Shown here piece after piece: positions 54,245-62,727 of a stretch of DNA of 64,000 nt. The stretch's first letter is position 1. The number at the start of each line of letters is the position of its first letter. The notes under the pieces were generated by a model. The model was not told the origin of the DNA. It was given only the letters and a program-made list of their open reading frames with translations, and searched no databases. This stretch comes from Carnobacterium sp. CP1 (lineage in GTDB: Bacteria; Bacillota; Bacilli; Lactobacillales; Carnobacteriaceae). A program made the position numbers and the translations under genes. The DNA is taken from the NCBI RefSeq assembly GCF_001483965.1, contig NZ_CP010796.1:1488001-1552000 (forward strand), in the 5' to 3' direction.

Positions 54245-54281
54245 AAAAAAAAACAAGCCTGAAATAGAATCTCAGGCTTGT
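54245..54281 (-). terminator. Terminator of fetAB
   Basis: Perfect ACAAGCCTGA/TCAGGCTTGT stem (54253-54262 with 54272-54281), followed on the minus strand by TTTTTTTT. Confidence 0.9.
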
Positions 54282-54295
54282 TTCTCATTTTTTCT

Positions 54296-55054
54296 TTAAC
54301 CAATTAGTTGTTTTCGTTCATTATAGAAACCTTTATAGGCTCGATAACTGGCTATAACCGAAGCGATACTAGTCGTTGAGAGCAACATAAATGTCACCAT
54401 GATTTGGTATTTTATGGCTTGTGTCGGATCAACTCCAGCAAACATCAACCCTGACATCATCCCTGGCAAACTGACTAAGCCAAGCGTCTTAGCTGAATCG
54501 ATCGTCGGGGACATTCCCGCTTTAATACTGTCTCGGACAATTGAAATGGAAGCTTGTTTTAAGTCCGCTCCCAGTGCTAATTTTTCTAGTATCTGCTGAC
54601 GCTGGTCGGTAAATTTACTATTCAGATTTCGATAGCAAATTCCGATTGCAATCATTGAGTTGCTGGCAATCATTCCGGATATCGGAACGACTTGAGAAGG
54701 GCTGAATGCAATGGAGCCTGAAAATAACAGGATAACCAATGTCAAAGCAGTCGCAGTTAAAATTGCAATAAAAGATGTTTTAAACGCTCCCGGAATCCCT
54801 TGACTTCTTTTAGCAGCATTGTAGGAAGCATTAAAAACAATAACCAATGACATGGCCAGCGTGACTATGGTGTTGTCCAACTTGAAAACATATCCAAGTA
54901 CATAACCGACTGCAAATAATTGGACGACAGCGCGAAAAACGCCCCATAGAATGTCTTTTCCTAAATCAAGCTTTTCTTTGTAAACAACCCCCAGTGCAAC
55001 CAACACTAATCCTGTTGCCAGTAACAATGAGGTGTTGCTGATTTCTAAATTCAT
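54296..55054 (-). CDS. fetB: ABC transporter permease FetB (UPF0014; iron export family)
   Basis: 252 aa with about six or seven membrane helices. The UPF0014/FetB hallmarks are present: FRAVVQLFAVGYVLGYVF, FNASYNAAKRSQGI, MIASNSMIAIGICYRNLNSK, LALGADLKQAS and LPGMMSGLMFAGVDPTQAIK. In Escherichia coli FetAB exports iron and aids resistance to oxidative stress. ATG overlaps the fetA stop by 4 bp (ATGA). The gene ends at a strong terminator. Confidence 0.92.
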   Translation of the reverse strand: MNLEISNTSLLLATGLVLVALGVVYKEKLDLGKDILWGVFRAVVQLFAVGYVLGYVFKLDNTIVTLAMSLVIVFNASYNAAKRSQGIPGAFKTSFIAILTATALTLVILLFSGSIAFSPSQVVPISGMIASNSMIAIGICYRNLNSKFTDQRQQILEKLALGADLKQASISIVRDSIKAGMSPTIDSAKTLGLVSLPGMMSGLMFAGVDPTQAIKYQIMVTFMLLSTTSIASVIASYRAYKGFYNERKQLIG

Positions 55055-55704
55055 CTTTTTTCCTCCGCTTCTCCATTGACAATCTGGATGACACGGTCTG
55101 ATTCTGCAATTTCGTCAGCGTTATGTGTGACCCACAATACAGTAATGCCTTCTGTTTGATTCATTTCTCGAATCAAGTGTCTGACGATAAATTGATTTTC
55201 CGCATCCAGTGCACTAGTAACTTCATCCAGCAATAGAACCTTGGGTGTAATCAACAAATTGCGCACTAAAGCGATCCGTTGTTTTTCCCCACCTGACAGA
55301 TCGTTGATATTTTTTGTCAAATACGTTTTATTCAATCCGACCTTCATTAGATAAGCTGCGGCTTTTTCAGAGTTAAAAGTTTCTTGTCTGATTTCATAAG
55401 GAAAAGACAGGTTTTCCTGAACGGTTTTCCCAAACAATACCGCTGTCTGAAAACAATAAGAAACTTCTTTACGGTACGCAATCGGATCATACTCTTCCAG
55501 ACGCTTACCTTGATAGTCTATTGAGCCGGCCGTTTGCGAGATCATAGAAGCCATTATTTTTAAAAGCGTACTTTTTCCGCTGCCAGATGGTCCGGTAATC
55601 GTCACAAATTCTCCTTCTTCAATGGAAAGATTGATGTCATTTAAAATCAAGTTATCATTTGCTTTAAAACTCAGTTGAGTCAATTTAATAATCGGTTTGC
55701 TCAT
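55051..55704 (-). CDS. fetA: ABC transporter ATP-binding protein FetA
   Basis: 217 aa, a complete ABC ATPase: Walker A GPSGSGKST (38-46), Q-loop in YCFQTAVLFG, signature LSGGEKQR, Walker B VLLLDEVTSALD and the H-loop in WVTHNADE. It pairs with FetB by overlap and family. ATG with AAAGGAGG. Presumably it powers metal export across the membrane. Confidence 0.92.
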   Translation of the reverse strand: MSKPIIKLTQLSFKANDNLILNDINLSIEEGEFVTITGPSGSGKSTLLKIMASMISQTAGSIDYQGKRLEEYDPIAYRKEVSYCFQTAVLFGKTVQENLSFPYEIRQETFNSEKAAAYLMKVGLNKTYLTKNINDLSGGEKQRIALVRNLLITPKVLLLDEVTSALDAENQFIVRHLIREMNQTEGITVLWVTHNADEIAESDRVIQIVNGEAEEKR

Positions 55705-55747
55705 CTGTCTCCTCCTTTGTTTTCTTTAAAACAGTTTATGTAAACAT

Positions 55748-55777
55748 AAAAAAAGCTGCTCATTGATAGAGCAGCTT
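55748..55777 (-). terminator. Terminator downstream of ppdK
   Basis: AAGCTGCTC-N7-GAGCAGCTT perfect stem (55753-55777), followed on the minus strand by TTTTTTT. It is about 130 bases beyond the ppdK stop and just ahead of fetA. Confidence 0.85.
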
Positions 55778-55903
55778 ATATTATAACAGTTATCAACTAA
55801 TGATCCAATGAAGTTTCTTCTTTCGGGTGATTTTCTACTAGGAAACCTAACATTTGGCCTGTTTATTCCTGTAAAAAACTTCTGCTCCTATGTTTTGATT
55901 AAA

Positions 55904-58528
55904 CTAACGATCGTTAATCGCTGCTTGGGCAGCTGCCAGACGTGCAATGGGTACACGGAATGGAGAACAAGAGACATAATTTATTCCCAGTCTTTGGAAA
56001 AATTCAATAGATGCAGGATCCCCGCCATGCTCCCCGCAAATACCTATTTTGAAATTCGGTTTGGTGATGCGTCCTCTCTCGACAGCCATTTCAACTAGCT
56101 GACCGATACCTTCTTGATCAATGGTATCAAAGGGTCCGTTTTCAAAAATATTTTTATTCATGTATTCCGAAATAAAACCACCAGAGTCGTCTCTTGAAAA
56201 ACCAAACCCCATCTGAGTTAAATCGTTAGTTCCAAAACTAAAGAAATCGGCTTCCTCGGCAATTTTATCAGCTGTCAGTGCAGCTCGAGGAACTTCGATC
56301 ATTGTTCCAATGTGATAAGCAAGTGACTTGCCTTTCTCAATGAACACTTTTTGGATTTCATCTTCTATTTCTGCTTTGATATAAGACAATTCTTTTACAT
56401 CGCTGATAAGCGGAATCATGATTTCTGGTTGAATGTCGCTGTTTTTATCCGACTTATGTTCTAAAGCAGCTTCCATAATGGCCCTTACTTGCATTCTGCT
56501 GATTTCAGGATAAGTTATTCCTAATCGAACCCCCCGGTGTCCCAACATTGGATTAACTTCATGCAATTCATTTATGCGTCCGTTTAACTCTTCTAAACTC
56601 AAGGACATCGTTTCAGCTAACTGGCGAATTTCCTCTTCTTTAACAGGCATGAATTCATGTAAAGGTGGGTCTAACAAGCGGATCGTTACTGGAAGCTCTC
56701 CCATGACCTCATAGATTTGATAAAAATCATTTTTTTGCATAGGCAATATCTCATTCAACGCTTTTGCTCGCTCTTCAACCGTTTCAGCTAAAATCATTCT
56801 TCTGAATGAAGAAATTCGCCCTTCTTTAAAAAACATATGCTCGGTTCTGATAAGTCCGATGCCTTCAGCATAAAATTCTAAGGCTTGTTTCGCATCTTCT
56901 GGTGTATCCGCATTGGCACGAACAGCCATTGTTTTGGTTTCATCAATCCATTCCATCAGCTTGGTGAACTTGCCTCCTAAAGTCGGCTTGCTTTTTTCTA
57001 TTTCACCGAGATAAACGGTCCCAGTTGTGCCATCTAACGAAATAACGTCTCCTTCACTTAACACGCCGCCCTTGTATTTGACAATCTTTTCCTCTTCATT
57101 GACCTTCATTTCTGTACAGCCGGCGATACAGCATTTCCCCATTCCACGAGCCACTACGGCAGCATGAGAAGTCATCCCTCCTCTGGCTGTCAAAATCCCT
57201 TCTGATTTAACCATCCCAGAGATGTCTTCAGGAGATGTTTCTTGTCTCACTAAAATAGATTTTATTCCCTTTTCATAGGCTGCTTCTACTGCTTCAGCAG
57301 TAAAATAAATTCTTCCTGAAGCTGCTCCCGGTGAAGCCGCAAGCCCTTTTGCCAAAACCGTTGCTTGAGCGGCAGCTTTTTCGTCAAAATTCGGGTGCAG
57401 CAATTGATTTAATTGTTGGGGATCAATTCTTAACAAAGCTTCTTCTTTAGTAATTTTTCCTTCTTCGTGTAAATCAACGGCAATAGTGATGGCTGCATGT
57501 GCCGTTCTTTTTCCGTTTCGGGTCTGCAATAAAAAAAGTTCTCCATTTTCAATGGTAAATTCAATATCTTGCATATCTTTGTAATGGCTTTCAAGATTTT
57601 TTGCTGCTATTTCTAATTGTTGATACACTTTGGGCATCAGATCTTTTAGTTCTGCTAACTCATTTGGTGTACGAACGCCTGCAACAACATCTTCGCCCTG
57701 TGCATTTAATAAAAACTCGCCAAATAATTTTTTTTCGCCGTTTCCAGGGTTTCTAGTAAAAGCTACTCCTGTCCCAGAAGATTCTCCTTTGTTTCCAAAT
57801 ACCATTGCTTGTACATTGACAGCAGTACCATTCAATTTAGATATCCCGTGCATTTCTCTATAAAATACTGCTCTTGGATTATTCCAAGAGGCAAACACTG
57901 CTTTGATAGCAAGTATCAGCTGCACCATGGGTTCTTGCGGAAAGTCTTCGCCAGTTTCTTGTAAATACACTTCTTTGTATTTTTTAACGATTTCTTTTAA
58001 ATCATTTCCATCAAGTTCTTTGTCTAATGCAACTCCCTGCTTCCTTTTAGCTTCTTCCAAGATGGATTCAAAATGTATTTTAGGGATTTCCATGACAACA
58101 TCTGAGAACATTTGTATAAAACGGCGGTAGCTATCATAAGCAAAGCGCTCATTAGACGTTGCTTTAGCCAGCCCAATGACCGAATGATCATTCAACCCCA
58201 AATTTAGAACTGTATCCATCATACCTGGCATAGAATGAGCTGCTCCTGATCGAACAGATAAAAGCAGCGGGTTTTCCATGTCTGAAAATTTTTTCCCCGT
58301 CGACTGCTCTAGTTCTTTTAAATGATCATTGATTTCCATTTCTAAACCAGTCCAAATAACTTGATCTTCAACAAAAAAACGGTTACAACTTTCTGTAGTT
58401 AAAGTGAATCCTGAAGGGACAGGTAGTGCTATCTTCGTCATTTCAGCTAAGTTAGCCCCTTTTCCGCCAAGTAATTCTTTCATTTCTTTTTTACCCTCAT
58501 TAAAGTTATAAACGTATTTTTCAGTCAT
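55904..58528 (-). CDS. ppdK: Pyruvate, phosphate dikinase
   Basis: 874 aa, full-length PPDK, interconverting pyruvate + ATP + Pi and PEP + AMP + PPi. The N-terminal ATP-grasp part begins with LLGGKGANLAEMTKIALPVP; the swivelling phosphohistidine domain has GGMTSHAAVVARGMGKCC, where the His carries phosphate and the following Thr/Ser region is the regulator's target; the C-terminal PEP/pyruvate barrel has GTNDLTQMGFGFSRDD and GICGEHGGDP. ATG with AGAGG. The third gene of ccpN-PDRP-ppdK. Confidence 0.97.
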   Translation of the reverse strand: MTEKYVYNFNEGKKEMKELLGGKGANLAEMTKIALPVPSGFTLTTESCNRFFVEDQVIWTGLEMEINDHLKELEQSTGKKFSDMENPLLLSVRSGAAHSMPGMMDTVLNLGLNDHSVIGLAKATSNERFAYDSYRRFIQMFSDVVMEIPKIHFESILEEAKRKQGVALDKELDGNDLKEIVKKYKEVYLQETGEDFPQEPMVQLILAIKAVFASWNNPRAVFYREMHGISKLNGTAVNVQAMVFGNKGESSGTGVAFTRNPGNGEKKLFGEFLLNAQGEDVVAGVRTPNELAELKDLMPKVYQQLEIAAKNLESHYKDMQDIEFTIENGELFLLQTRNGKRTAHAAITIAVDLHEEGKITKEEALLRIDPQQLNQLLHPNFDEKAAAQATVLAKGLAASPGAASGRIYFTAEAVEAAYEKGIKSILVRQETSPEDISGMVKSEGILTARGGMTSHAAVVARGMGKCCIAGCTEMKVNEEEKIVKYKGGVLSEGDVISLDGTTGTVYLGEIEKSKPTLGGKFTKLMEWIDETKTMAVRANADTPEDAKQALEFYAEGIGLIRTEHMFFKEGRISSFRRMILAETVEERAKALNEILPMQKNDFYQIYEVMGELPVTIRLLDPPLHEFMPVKEEEIRQLAETMSLSLEELNGRINELHEVNPMLGHRGVRLGITYPEISRMQVRAIMEAALEHKSDKNSDIQPEIMIPLISDVKELSYIKAEIEDEIQKVFIEKGKSLAYHIGTMIEVPRAALTADKIAEEADFFSFGTNDLTQMGFGFSRDDSGGFISEYMNKNIFENGPFDTIDQEGIGQLVEMAVERGRITKPNFKIGICGEHGGDPASIEFFQRLGINYVSCSPFRVPIARLAAAQAAINDR

Positions 58529-58602
58529 TTTATCAGCCTCTTTCTTTTTTTATCTGTTATTTTATACACGAATGCGTTGCGTTTTTCTACTCATCATTAT
58601 TA

Positions 58603-59439
58603 CTAACTTTCATTTTTATTGATTAGAGCAGTATTTGTTTTTTTCATATAATCAAAAATCAAGTTCGCCGTTTCTTCTATGGCGTTATTAGAGACATCTA
58701 TAACTAAACAACCAATTCTTTTCATGATTTTATCAGCGTACTCTAGTTCTTCCAAAATACGGTTCATTTCAGCATAACTAGCATTTTGCGGCAATCCTAA
58801 AGTCTTTAACCGCTCTTTTCTTATACTGTTTAGCTTTTCAGGAGTATTGGTCAAACCAATAACTTTAGTTGGTGAAATTTGGTAAATTTCTTTTGGCGGT
58901 TCAGATTCAGGAAAAAGTGGAACATTTGCAACGCGAATATTTTTATTTGCTAAGTACATAGATAAAGGCGTTTTAGAAGTCCTAGATACTCCTAAAATCA
59001 CTAAATCGGCTTTTAATATGCCTCTGGGGTCTTTCCCATCATCATATCGAACAGAAAATTCGATTGCTTCAATTCGGTTAAAATATTCTCGATCCATTTT
59101 CCGGATGATGCCTGGTTCTCCCAATGGTTTTAAAGAGGTCGCTTGCGCTATAGCAGCCAATCCGTTTCCTAAGATATCCACTAAAAGAAAGTTCTGTTTT
59201 TCAGCAAAATCAGTTAAGTGCTGTCTTAATTCTTCTTGAACCAATGTATAAAAGACAACCACATTTCTTTCTTGAGAGATACTGATAAGCACCGCATCTA
59301 ACATATTTTTAGTTAATATATGGGTATATTTTTTGATGTTCTCCACTTCTAACGAATACTGAGAAAGGATAGAGTGTACGACTTGCTCACCAGTTTCCCC
59401 TATCGAGTCAGAAATAAGATAAATTGCTGCTGGTTTCAT
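58603..59439 (-). CDS. PPDK regulatory protein (bifunctional kinase/phosphorylase, DUF299)
   Basis: 278 aa. The start IYLISDSIGETGEQVVHSIL and the P-loop-like GVSRTSKTPLS (150-160), followed by LANKNIRVANVPLFPE, identify the regulator that phosphorylates (ADP-dependent) and dephosphorylates (Pi-dependent) PPDK. Its gene is immediately upstream of ppdK, its substrate. ATG with AGGAGG. In Bacillus the ortholog YqfL lies next to ccpN, as here. Confidence 0.94.
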   Translation of the reverse strand: MKPAAIYLISDSIGETGEQVVHSILSQYSLEVENIKKYTHILTKNMLDAVLISISQERNVVVFYTLVQEELRQHLTDFAEKQNFLLVDILGNGLAAIAQATSLKPLGEPGIIRKMDREYFNRIEAIEFSVRYDDGKDPRGILKADLVILGVSRTSKTPLSMYLANKNIRVANVPLFPESEPPKEIYQISPTKVIGLTNTPEKLNSIRKERLKTLGLPQNASYAEMNRILEELEYADKIMKRIGCLVIDVSNNAIEETANLIFDYMKKTNTALINKNES

Positions 59440-59448
59440 ATGATCCTC

Positions 59449-60084
59449 CTAAATTTCATTATTGATAATGTTCAAGAATAAGCGGCTAACTAAAGTTTTT
59501 GAAAATTTGCCAATTACTTTTAACGGCCTCGGTCCATTTCCATCAGTAGATTCTATGACCGGAAGACTATCAACTTCATGTTCTAAAAGTTTTTTTGTAG
59601 CGAACTCAACCGAGTCACCACTAAGTACATAGGCAATATTCGGTACTCTAGTCATGGCCATACTAATCGGTATTTCCTCAATATTCATTTTCCCCATCAC
59701 TGTTTTTAATAAGTCTTTCCTAGAGACGATCCCAACAAGATGGTGTTGTTCTGTGATATAAATCGAGCCTGCATCTTCTAAAAACATTTTTATTATAGTA
59801 TCTTGAATGGATGTATCGGAGCTGACGATTACGGGAACACTCATAACATCTTCTACTTTTTTTTCCTTTATATCCTTTATTATAAATGGCTCTACTCTAT
59901 GGGCATTGTAAAAGTACCCTACTTTAGGTTTCGCAATCAACAATTCACTTAATGTCAGGAGTGATAAATCGGGTCTTAACGTTGAGCGAGAGAATCCTAG
60001 TAATCCAGCGATATTTTCCCCTGTAATCGGTTCATTCTTTTTTACTATCTCAATAATTTCTTTTTGACGTTCGCTTAGTTCCAT
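59449..60084 (-). CDS. ccpN: CcpN-type transcriptional repressor (HTH + two CBS domains)
   Basis: 211 aa. An N-terminal winged HTH (1-60, GENIAGLLGFSRSTLRPDLS) is followed by two CBS repeats (about 75-135 and 140-205; DVMSVPVIVSSDTSIQDTII, DAGSIYITEQHHLVGIVSRK). CcpN represses gluconeogenic genes when ATP/ADP is high in Bacillus. Here it heads an operon with PPDK and its regulator, so PPDK is the likely controlled step. ATG with AAAGGGG. A sigma-A promoter and an overlapping inverted repeat lie just upstream. Confidence 0.92.
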   Translation of the reverse strand: MELSERQKEIIEIVKKNEPITGENIAGLLGFSRSTLRPDLSLLTLSELLIAKPKVGYFYNAHRVEPFIIKDIKEKKVEDVMSVPVIVSSDTSIQDTIIKMFLEDAGSIYITEQHHLVGIVSRKDLLKTVMGKMNIEEIPISMAMTRVPNIAYVLSGDSVEFATKKLLEHEVDSLPVIESTDGNGPRPLKVIGKFSKTLVSRLFLNIINNEI

Positions 60085-60110
60085 TGTTTCCCCTCTTTCA
60101 ATAAGCCATC

Positions 60111-60150
60111 ACATACACAATATAGTATGTCACATTAAAAATATTGTCAA
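60111..60150 (-). promoter_or_regulatory. Sigma-A promoter of the ccpN operon with candidate operator
   Basis: Perfect TTGACA (60145-60150), 17-base spacer, TACTAT (60122-60127) on the minus strand. An inverted repeat ACATAC-N8-GTATGT (60111-60130) covers the -10 and start site, a placement suited to autorepression by CcpN. Confidence 0.75.
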
Positions 60151-60264
60151 CTAATATATACTCTATTGAATGGTCTTGTTGTTTAATAAGTCCTTTGTAA
60201 AAACATTTTTCCGTTTTATTTGCTTAGTTGTCAAGAAAATAAGCAATAAATTAAGCTATTTAAA

Positions 60265-60316
60265 ACCAAAAAAATAAGGAGATTAGACAGTATAATCTAT
60301 CCTCACTCCTTATTTT
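60265..60316 (-). terminator. Terminator downstream of the permease-panE unit
   Basis: AAAATAAGGAG/CTCCTTATTTT (60271-60281 with 60306-60316), with an inner GATTA/TAATC pairing, followed by T-rich sequence on both sides. It is about 140 bases past the panE-like stop. Confidence 0.7.
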
Positions 60317-60457
60317 TTGATGTTTTCTTAATTAAATAAATCCTACAATTCAGGAATATTCTTTCCATTTTAAACCCATTCGGGCATGACTACTCTCTCA
60401 TTAACTAAAAGTATCAGGTCGTGCTTTGTCTTATTTAAGATAGCATATTGATTTGCC

Positions 60458-61384
60458 TTAACGCTTGATGCCTAGAATATCTTCTTTGGCATGAATCAAT
60501 TGAGTGATCAATTTACTATAAGGAGCGTTTAATCCTTTATTTTCTGCTTCTTTTGCTACTGTACCATTCAAAAAGTCAATTTCGGTCAGACGTTTATTCT
60601 GCAAGTCTTGATGCATAGAAGGATAATGAGCTCCAACTTTTTCTGCTGTCGCTTTCAAGTAGCTAACCGTTTCTTCTACGTCTAAATGGACACCTTCAGT
60701 TTCCGCCACAAGAGAAAATTCACTGACGATTTCTTTGATCAGGTCTTCATGTTCAGAAGTTGCGAACAACTCTTTAATATTGCAATCTAGTAGGGAACAC
60801 AAAGCGTTCATTGTGCCATTGACGCAAGCTTTTCTCCATGTTGTAAAATGAACATCTTGACTATAGACACCGTTCAACCCGCTATCGGCCATCATTTTCA
60901 CTATTTGAAGGGTACTTTCTTTTTCGTTGATATCCGCATTTTGGACTTCAACAGGACCTTCACCCATGAAATGTGTTTTCCCTGGCGCATCTAGCCCACC
61001 TGTCCAAACAGTCGTACCCATAATGATATTTTTTTCTGGAATGTATTCAGCAATTGTCTTAGCATGTCCCAATCCATTTAATAAACAGATAACCTTAGTA
61101 TCTTCTGACAGCAAGTGTTTAATTTCTTCTAACATATGACGTAAGCCCATTGATTTAGTGAAAATAAACACAGCATCGAATGTGTCTTTAATGTCAGCAG
61201 GTTTTCCTATGGGAATGTCAATGTTGTCTTCTTTTCCATTTACAGTTATAGTCAAACCGTTTTTTTGAATGGCTTTAATGTGATCTTCCCAAAAGTCTAT
61301 CAAAGTAACGTCGTTTCCATTTTTTTGCATCATATAACCAAATCCACAACCTAAAGCTCCAGAACCCGCAATTGCTATTTTCAT
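60458..61384 (-). CDS. panE: 2-dehydropantoate 2-reductase family protein (PanE/ApbA)
   Basis: 308 aa NADPH-dependent reductase. The Rossmann motif GSGALGCGFGYMM is at the N-terminus, the middle has FIFTKSMGLRHMLEEI and CLLNGLGHAKTI, and the catalytic Lys lies in TWRKACVNGTMNALCSLLDC. It reduces ketopantoate or, in lactic acid bacteria, branched 2-oxoacids to hydroxyacids. No other pantothenate gene is nearby, which favours the hydroxyacid role. The start is ATG at 61384; the longer frame to 61423 crosses the GGGGGA site. It lies directly after an EIIC-like permease. Confidence 0.9.
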   Translation of the reverse strand: MKIAIAGSGALGCGFGYMMQKNGNDVTLIDFWEDHIKAIQKNGLTITVNGKEDNIDIPIGKPADIKDTFDAVFIFTKSMGLRHMLEEIKHLLSEDTKVICLLNGLGHAKTIAEYIPEKNIIMGTTVWTGGLDAPGKTHFMGEGPVEVQNADINEKESTLQIVKMMADSGLNGVYSQDVHFTTWRKACVNGTMNALCSLLDCNIKELFATSEHEDLIKEIVSEFSLVAETEGVHLDVEETVSYLKATAEKVGAHYPSMHQDLQNKRLTEIDFLNGTVAKEAENKGLNAPYSKLITQLIHAKEDILGIKR

Positions 61385-61423
61385 TTTAAAATTCCCCCAT
61401 TTGTTTAATAAATTATCTTTCAT

Positions 61424-62470
61424 TTAATTTGAAGCTGGTATAAATTTGAAGATATCATTCTCATAAATATGCAGTACTTTATTGCAAACAAAGTCAATAA
61501 GGTAACCACCTACAAAAGGGATCACAAAGTAGGCTAAAAGAACGTTCATTAACCCTGTTCCCATATTAAAGGATTGGATAGGTCCAACTAAACCAACGAT
61601 TCCAAAACCAGCTGTTTGCGGTGTACCTTGAATGGTCAGCATATAAACACCAATCCCTGAAACAAAGGCATTGATAACAACTGGAATCATGATTTTTGGA
61701 TGTTTGATCAAGTTAGGAATCATCATTTTCATGGCTCCCAATAAAATGGCTAAGGTTGTCCCAGTTTGGTTGATTCGGATAGAACCGATTACTAAAATGG
61801 CAGTACATGCCGTTATTCCCACTGCTGCTGCTCCAGCTCCTAATCCAGTAACTCCGATAGCAATTCCTATCGCAACGGTTGAAATTGGTGAAATAATGAT
61901 GATAGAAAACGCAATAGATATTAAGATAGTCATTAGTAATGGTTGTAAAGAAGTAAAGCTGTTGATCAAGTTTCCAAGTGAAGAAGTGATGATGCCAACA
62001 TATGGAAGCATGATCAAACCTAACGTGCCTACACCTACACTAACGATGATCGGCATTAGTATCAGTGTTAATGAACCTAATCGACCTTGCAGAAGCCGTG
62101 TAACAAATACTGCAATAGCAGAGACGAGCATAACGTTGATCAAATCCCCAATACCAACTAATTGCACTCCGGCTTCAGTAACTTGATAAGCACCTGAACC
62201 TAAAAAGGCGGCGGCTCCTATAACGACACTTTCCATTCCGCTTAATTTAAACTGTAAGGCTACTAGAACTCCAATAATTGCTGGTGTGATAAATTGCATG
62301 ATCATGACAACACTTGCTAATAACTCAAATACAGATCCATACGGTATAAGCGACTTGAAGATCGAACCCAATATTGCATTTGCAATCAATCCTATAACGA
62401 CTCCTGAGGCTGTTCCTGCTAAGACTTTATTTAAATAATCTTTCCCTGTATACGCAACTTTATTTTCCAT
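61424..62470 (-). CDS. EIIC-like membrane permease (PTS_EIIC_2-type), second copy
   Basis: 348 aa, about nine or ten hydrophobic helices, paralogous to the protein at 35032-36081 (shared GDLINVMLVSAIAVFVTRLL region, SPISTVAIGIAIGVTGLGAG, TIQGTPQTAGFGIVGLVGPI). No EIIA/EIIB domains and no partner genes. ATG at 62470 is preferred to the TTG at 62482. It is 39 bp upstream of panE and driven by a good sigma-A promoter with a CRP/FNR-like palindrome downstream of it. Confidence 0.85.
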   Translation of the reverse strand: MENKVAYTGKDYLNKVLAGTASGVVIGLIANAILGSIFKSLIPYGSVFELLASVVMIMQFITPAIIGVLVALQFKLSGMESVVIGAAAFLGSGAYQVTEAGVQLVGIGDLINVMLVSAIAVFVTRLLQGRLGSLTLILMPIIVSVGVGTLGLIMLPYVGIITSSLGNLINSFTSLQPLLMTILISIAFSIIIISPISTVAIGIAIGVTGLGAGAAAVGITACTAILVIGSIRINQTGTTLAILLGAMKMMIPNLIKHPKIMIPVVINAFVSGIGVYMLTIQGTPQTAGFGIVGLVGPIQSFNMGTGLMNVLLAYFVIPFVGGYLIDFVCNKVLHIYENDIFKFIPASN

Positions 62471-62525
62471 TATTAAACTCAACCTTTCCTATTTTAATTG
62501 ATAGAGACCATGTACTTTTTATTTC

Positions 62526-62588
62526 TGTGATTTGTTTCACATATCTTTCTTACAAGTTCATAATATCACAAACTTTTATAGACTTCAA
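62526..62588 (-). promoter_or_regulatory. Promoter of the permease-panE unit with a CRP/FNR-like palindrome
   Basis: TTGAAG (62583-62588), 17-base spacer, TATTAT (62560-62565) on the minus strand. About 20 bases downstream lies an exact TGTGA-N6-TCACA (62526-62541), the core of Crp/Fnr-family sites, placed where it would block elongation or initiation. Confidence 0.65.
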
Positions 62589-62676
62589 TTTTTTTTGAAC
62601 TAATTCGTGTAAATCCTTCTATTTCTAATTATTTTCTAACTTAGCCAAGATGAATATTTAACTTCAGTAACTAAAT

Positions 62677-62717
62677 ACCCCTATAAAAGTATAATAAAAA
62701 CAGACTTTTACAGGGGT
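62677..62717 (-). terminator. Hairpin terminator downstream of the mupG-like gene
   Basis: ACCCCTATAAAAGT/ACTTTTACAGGGGT stem (62677-62690 with 62704-62717, one mismatch). The T-run is strong on the plus side and weak on the minus side; its position right after the minus-strand gene suggests it ends that message. Confidence 0.6.
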
Positions 62718-62727
62718 GTTTTTTATT

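Larger units (their letters stand above)
53798..54295. other. 498-bp intergenic region between ytnP and fetB
   Basis: It contains the ytnP promoter (53844-53872), a weak cre-like AAAAAACGCTTTCT (53817-53830), a GC-richer block at about 53990-54245 that looks unlike ordinary spacer (see separate entry), and the fetB terminator (54245-54281). No recognised gene. Confidence 0.55.
60085..60457. other. 373-bp intergenic region between panE-like gene and ccpN
   Basis: It holds the ccpN promoter/operator (60111-60150) and the hairpin terminator (60265-60316). The remaining 60317-60457, between the panE-like stop and the terminator, has no open gene or recognisable structure. Confidence 0.5.

Noticed and set aside
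61671-62186. 171-codon plus-strand frame opposite the second permease
   Set aside because: Antisense of a hydrophobic protein; no start context and no recognisable domain.
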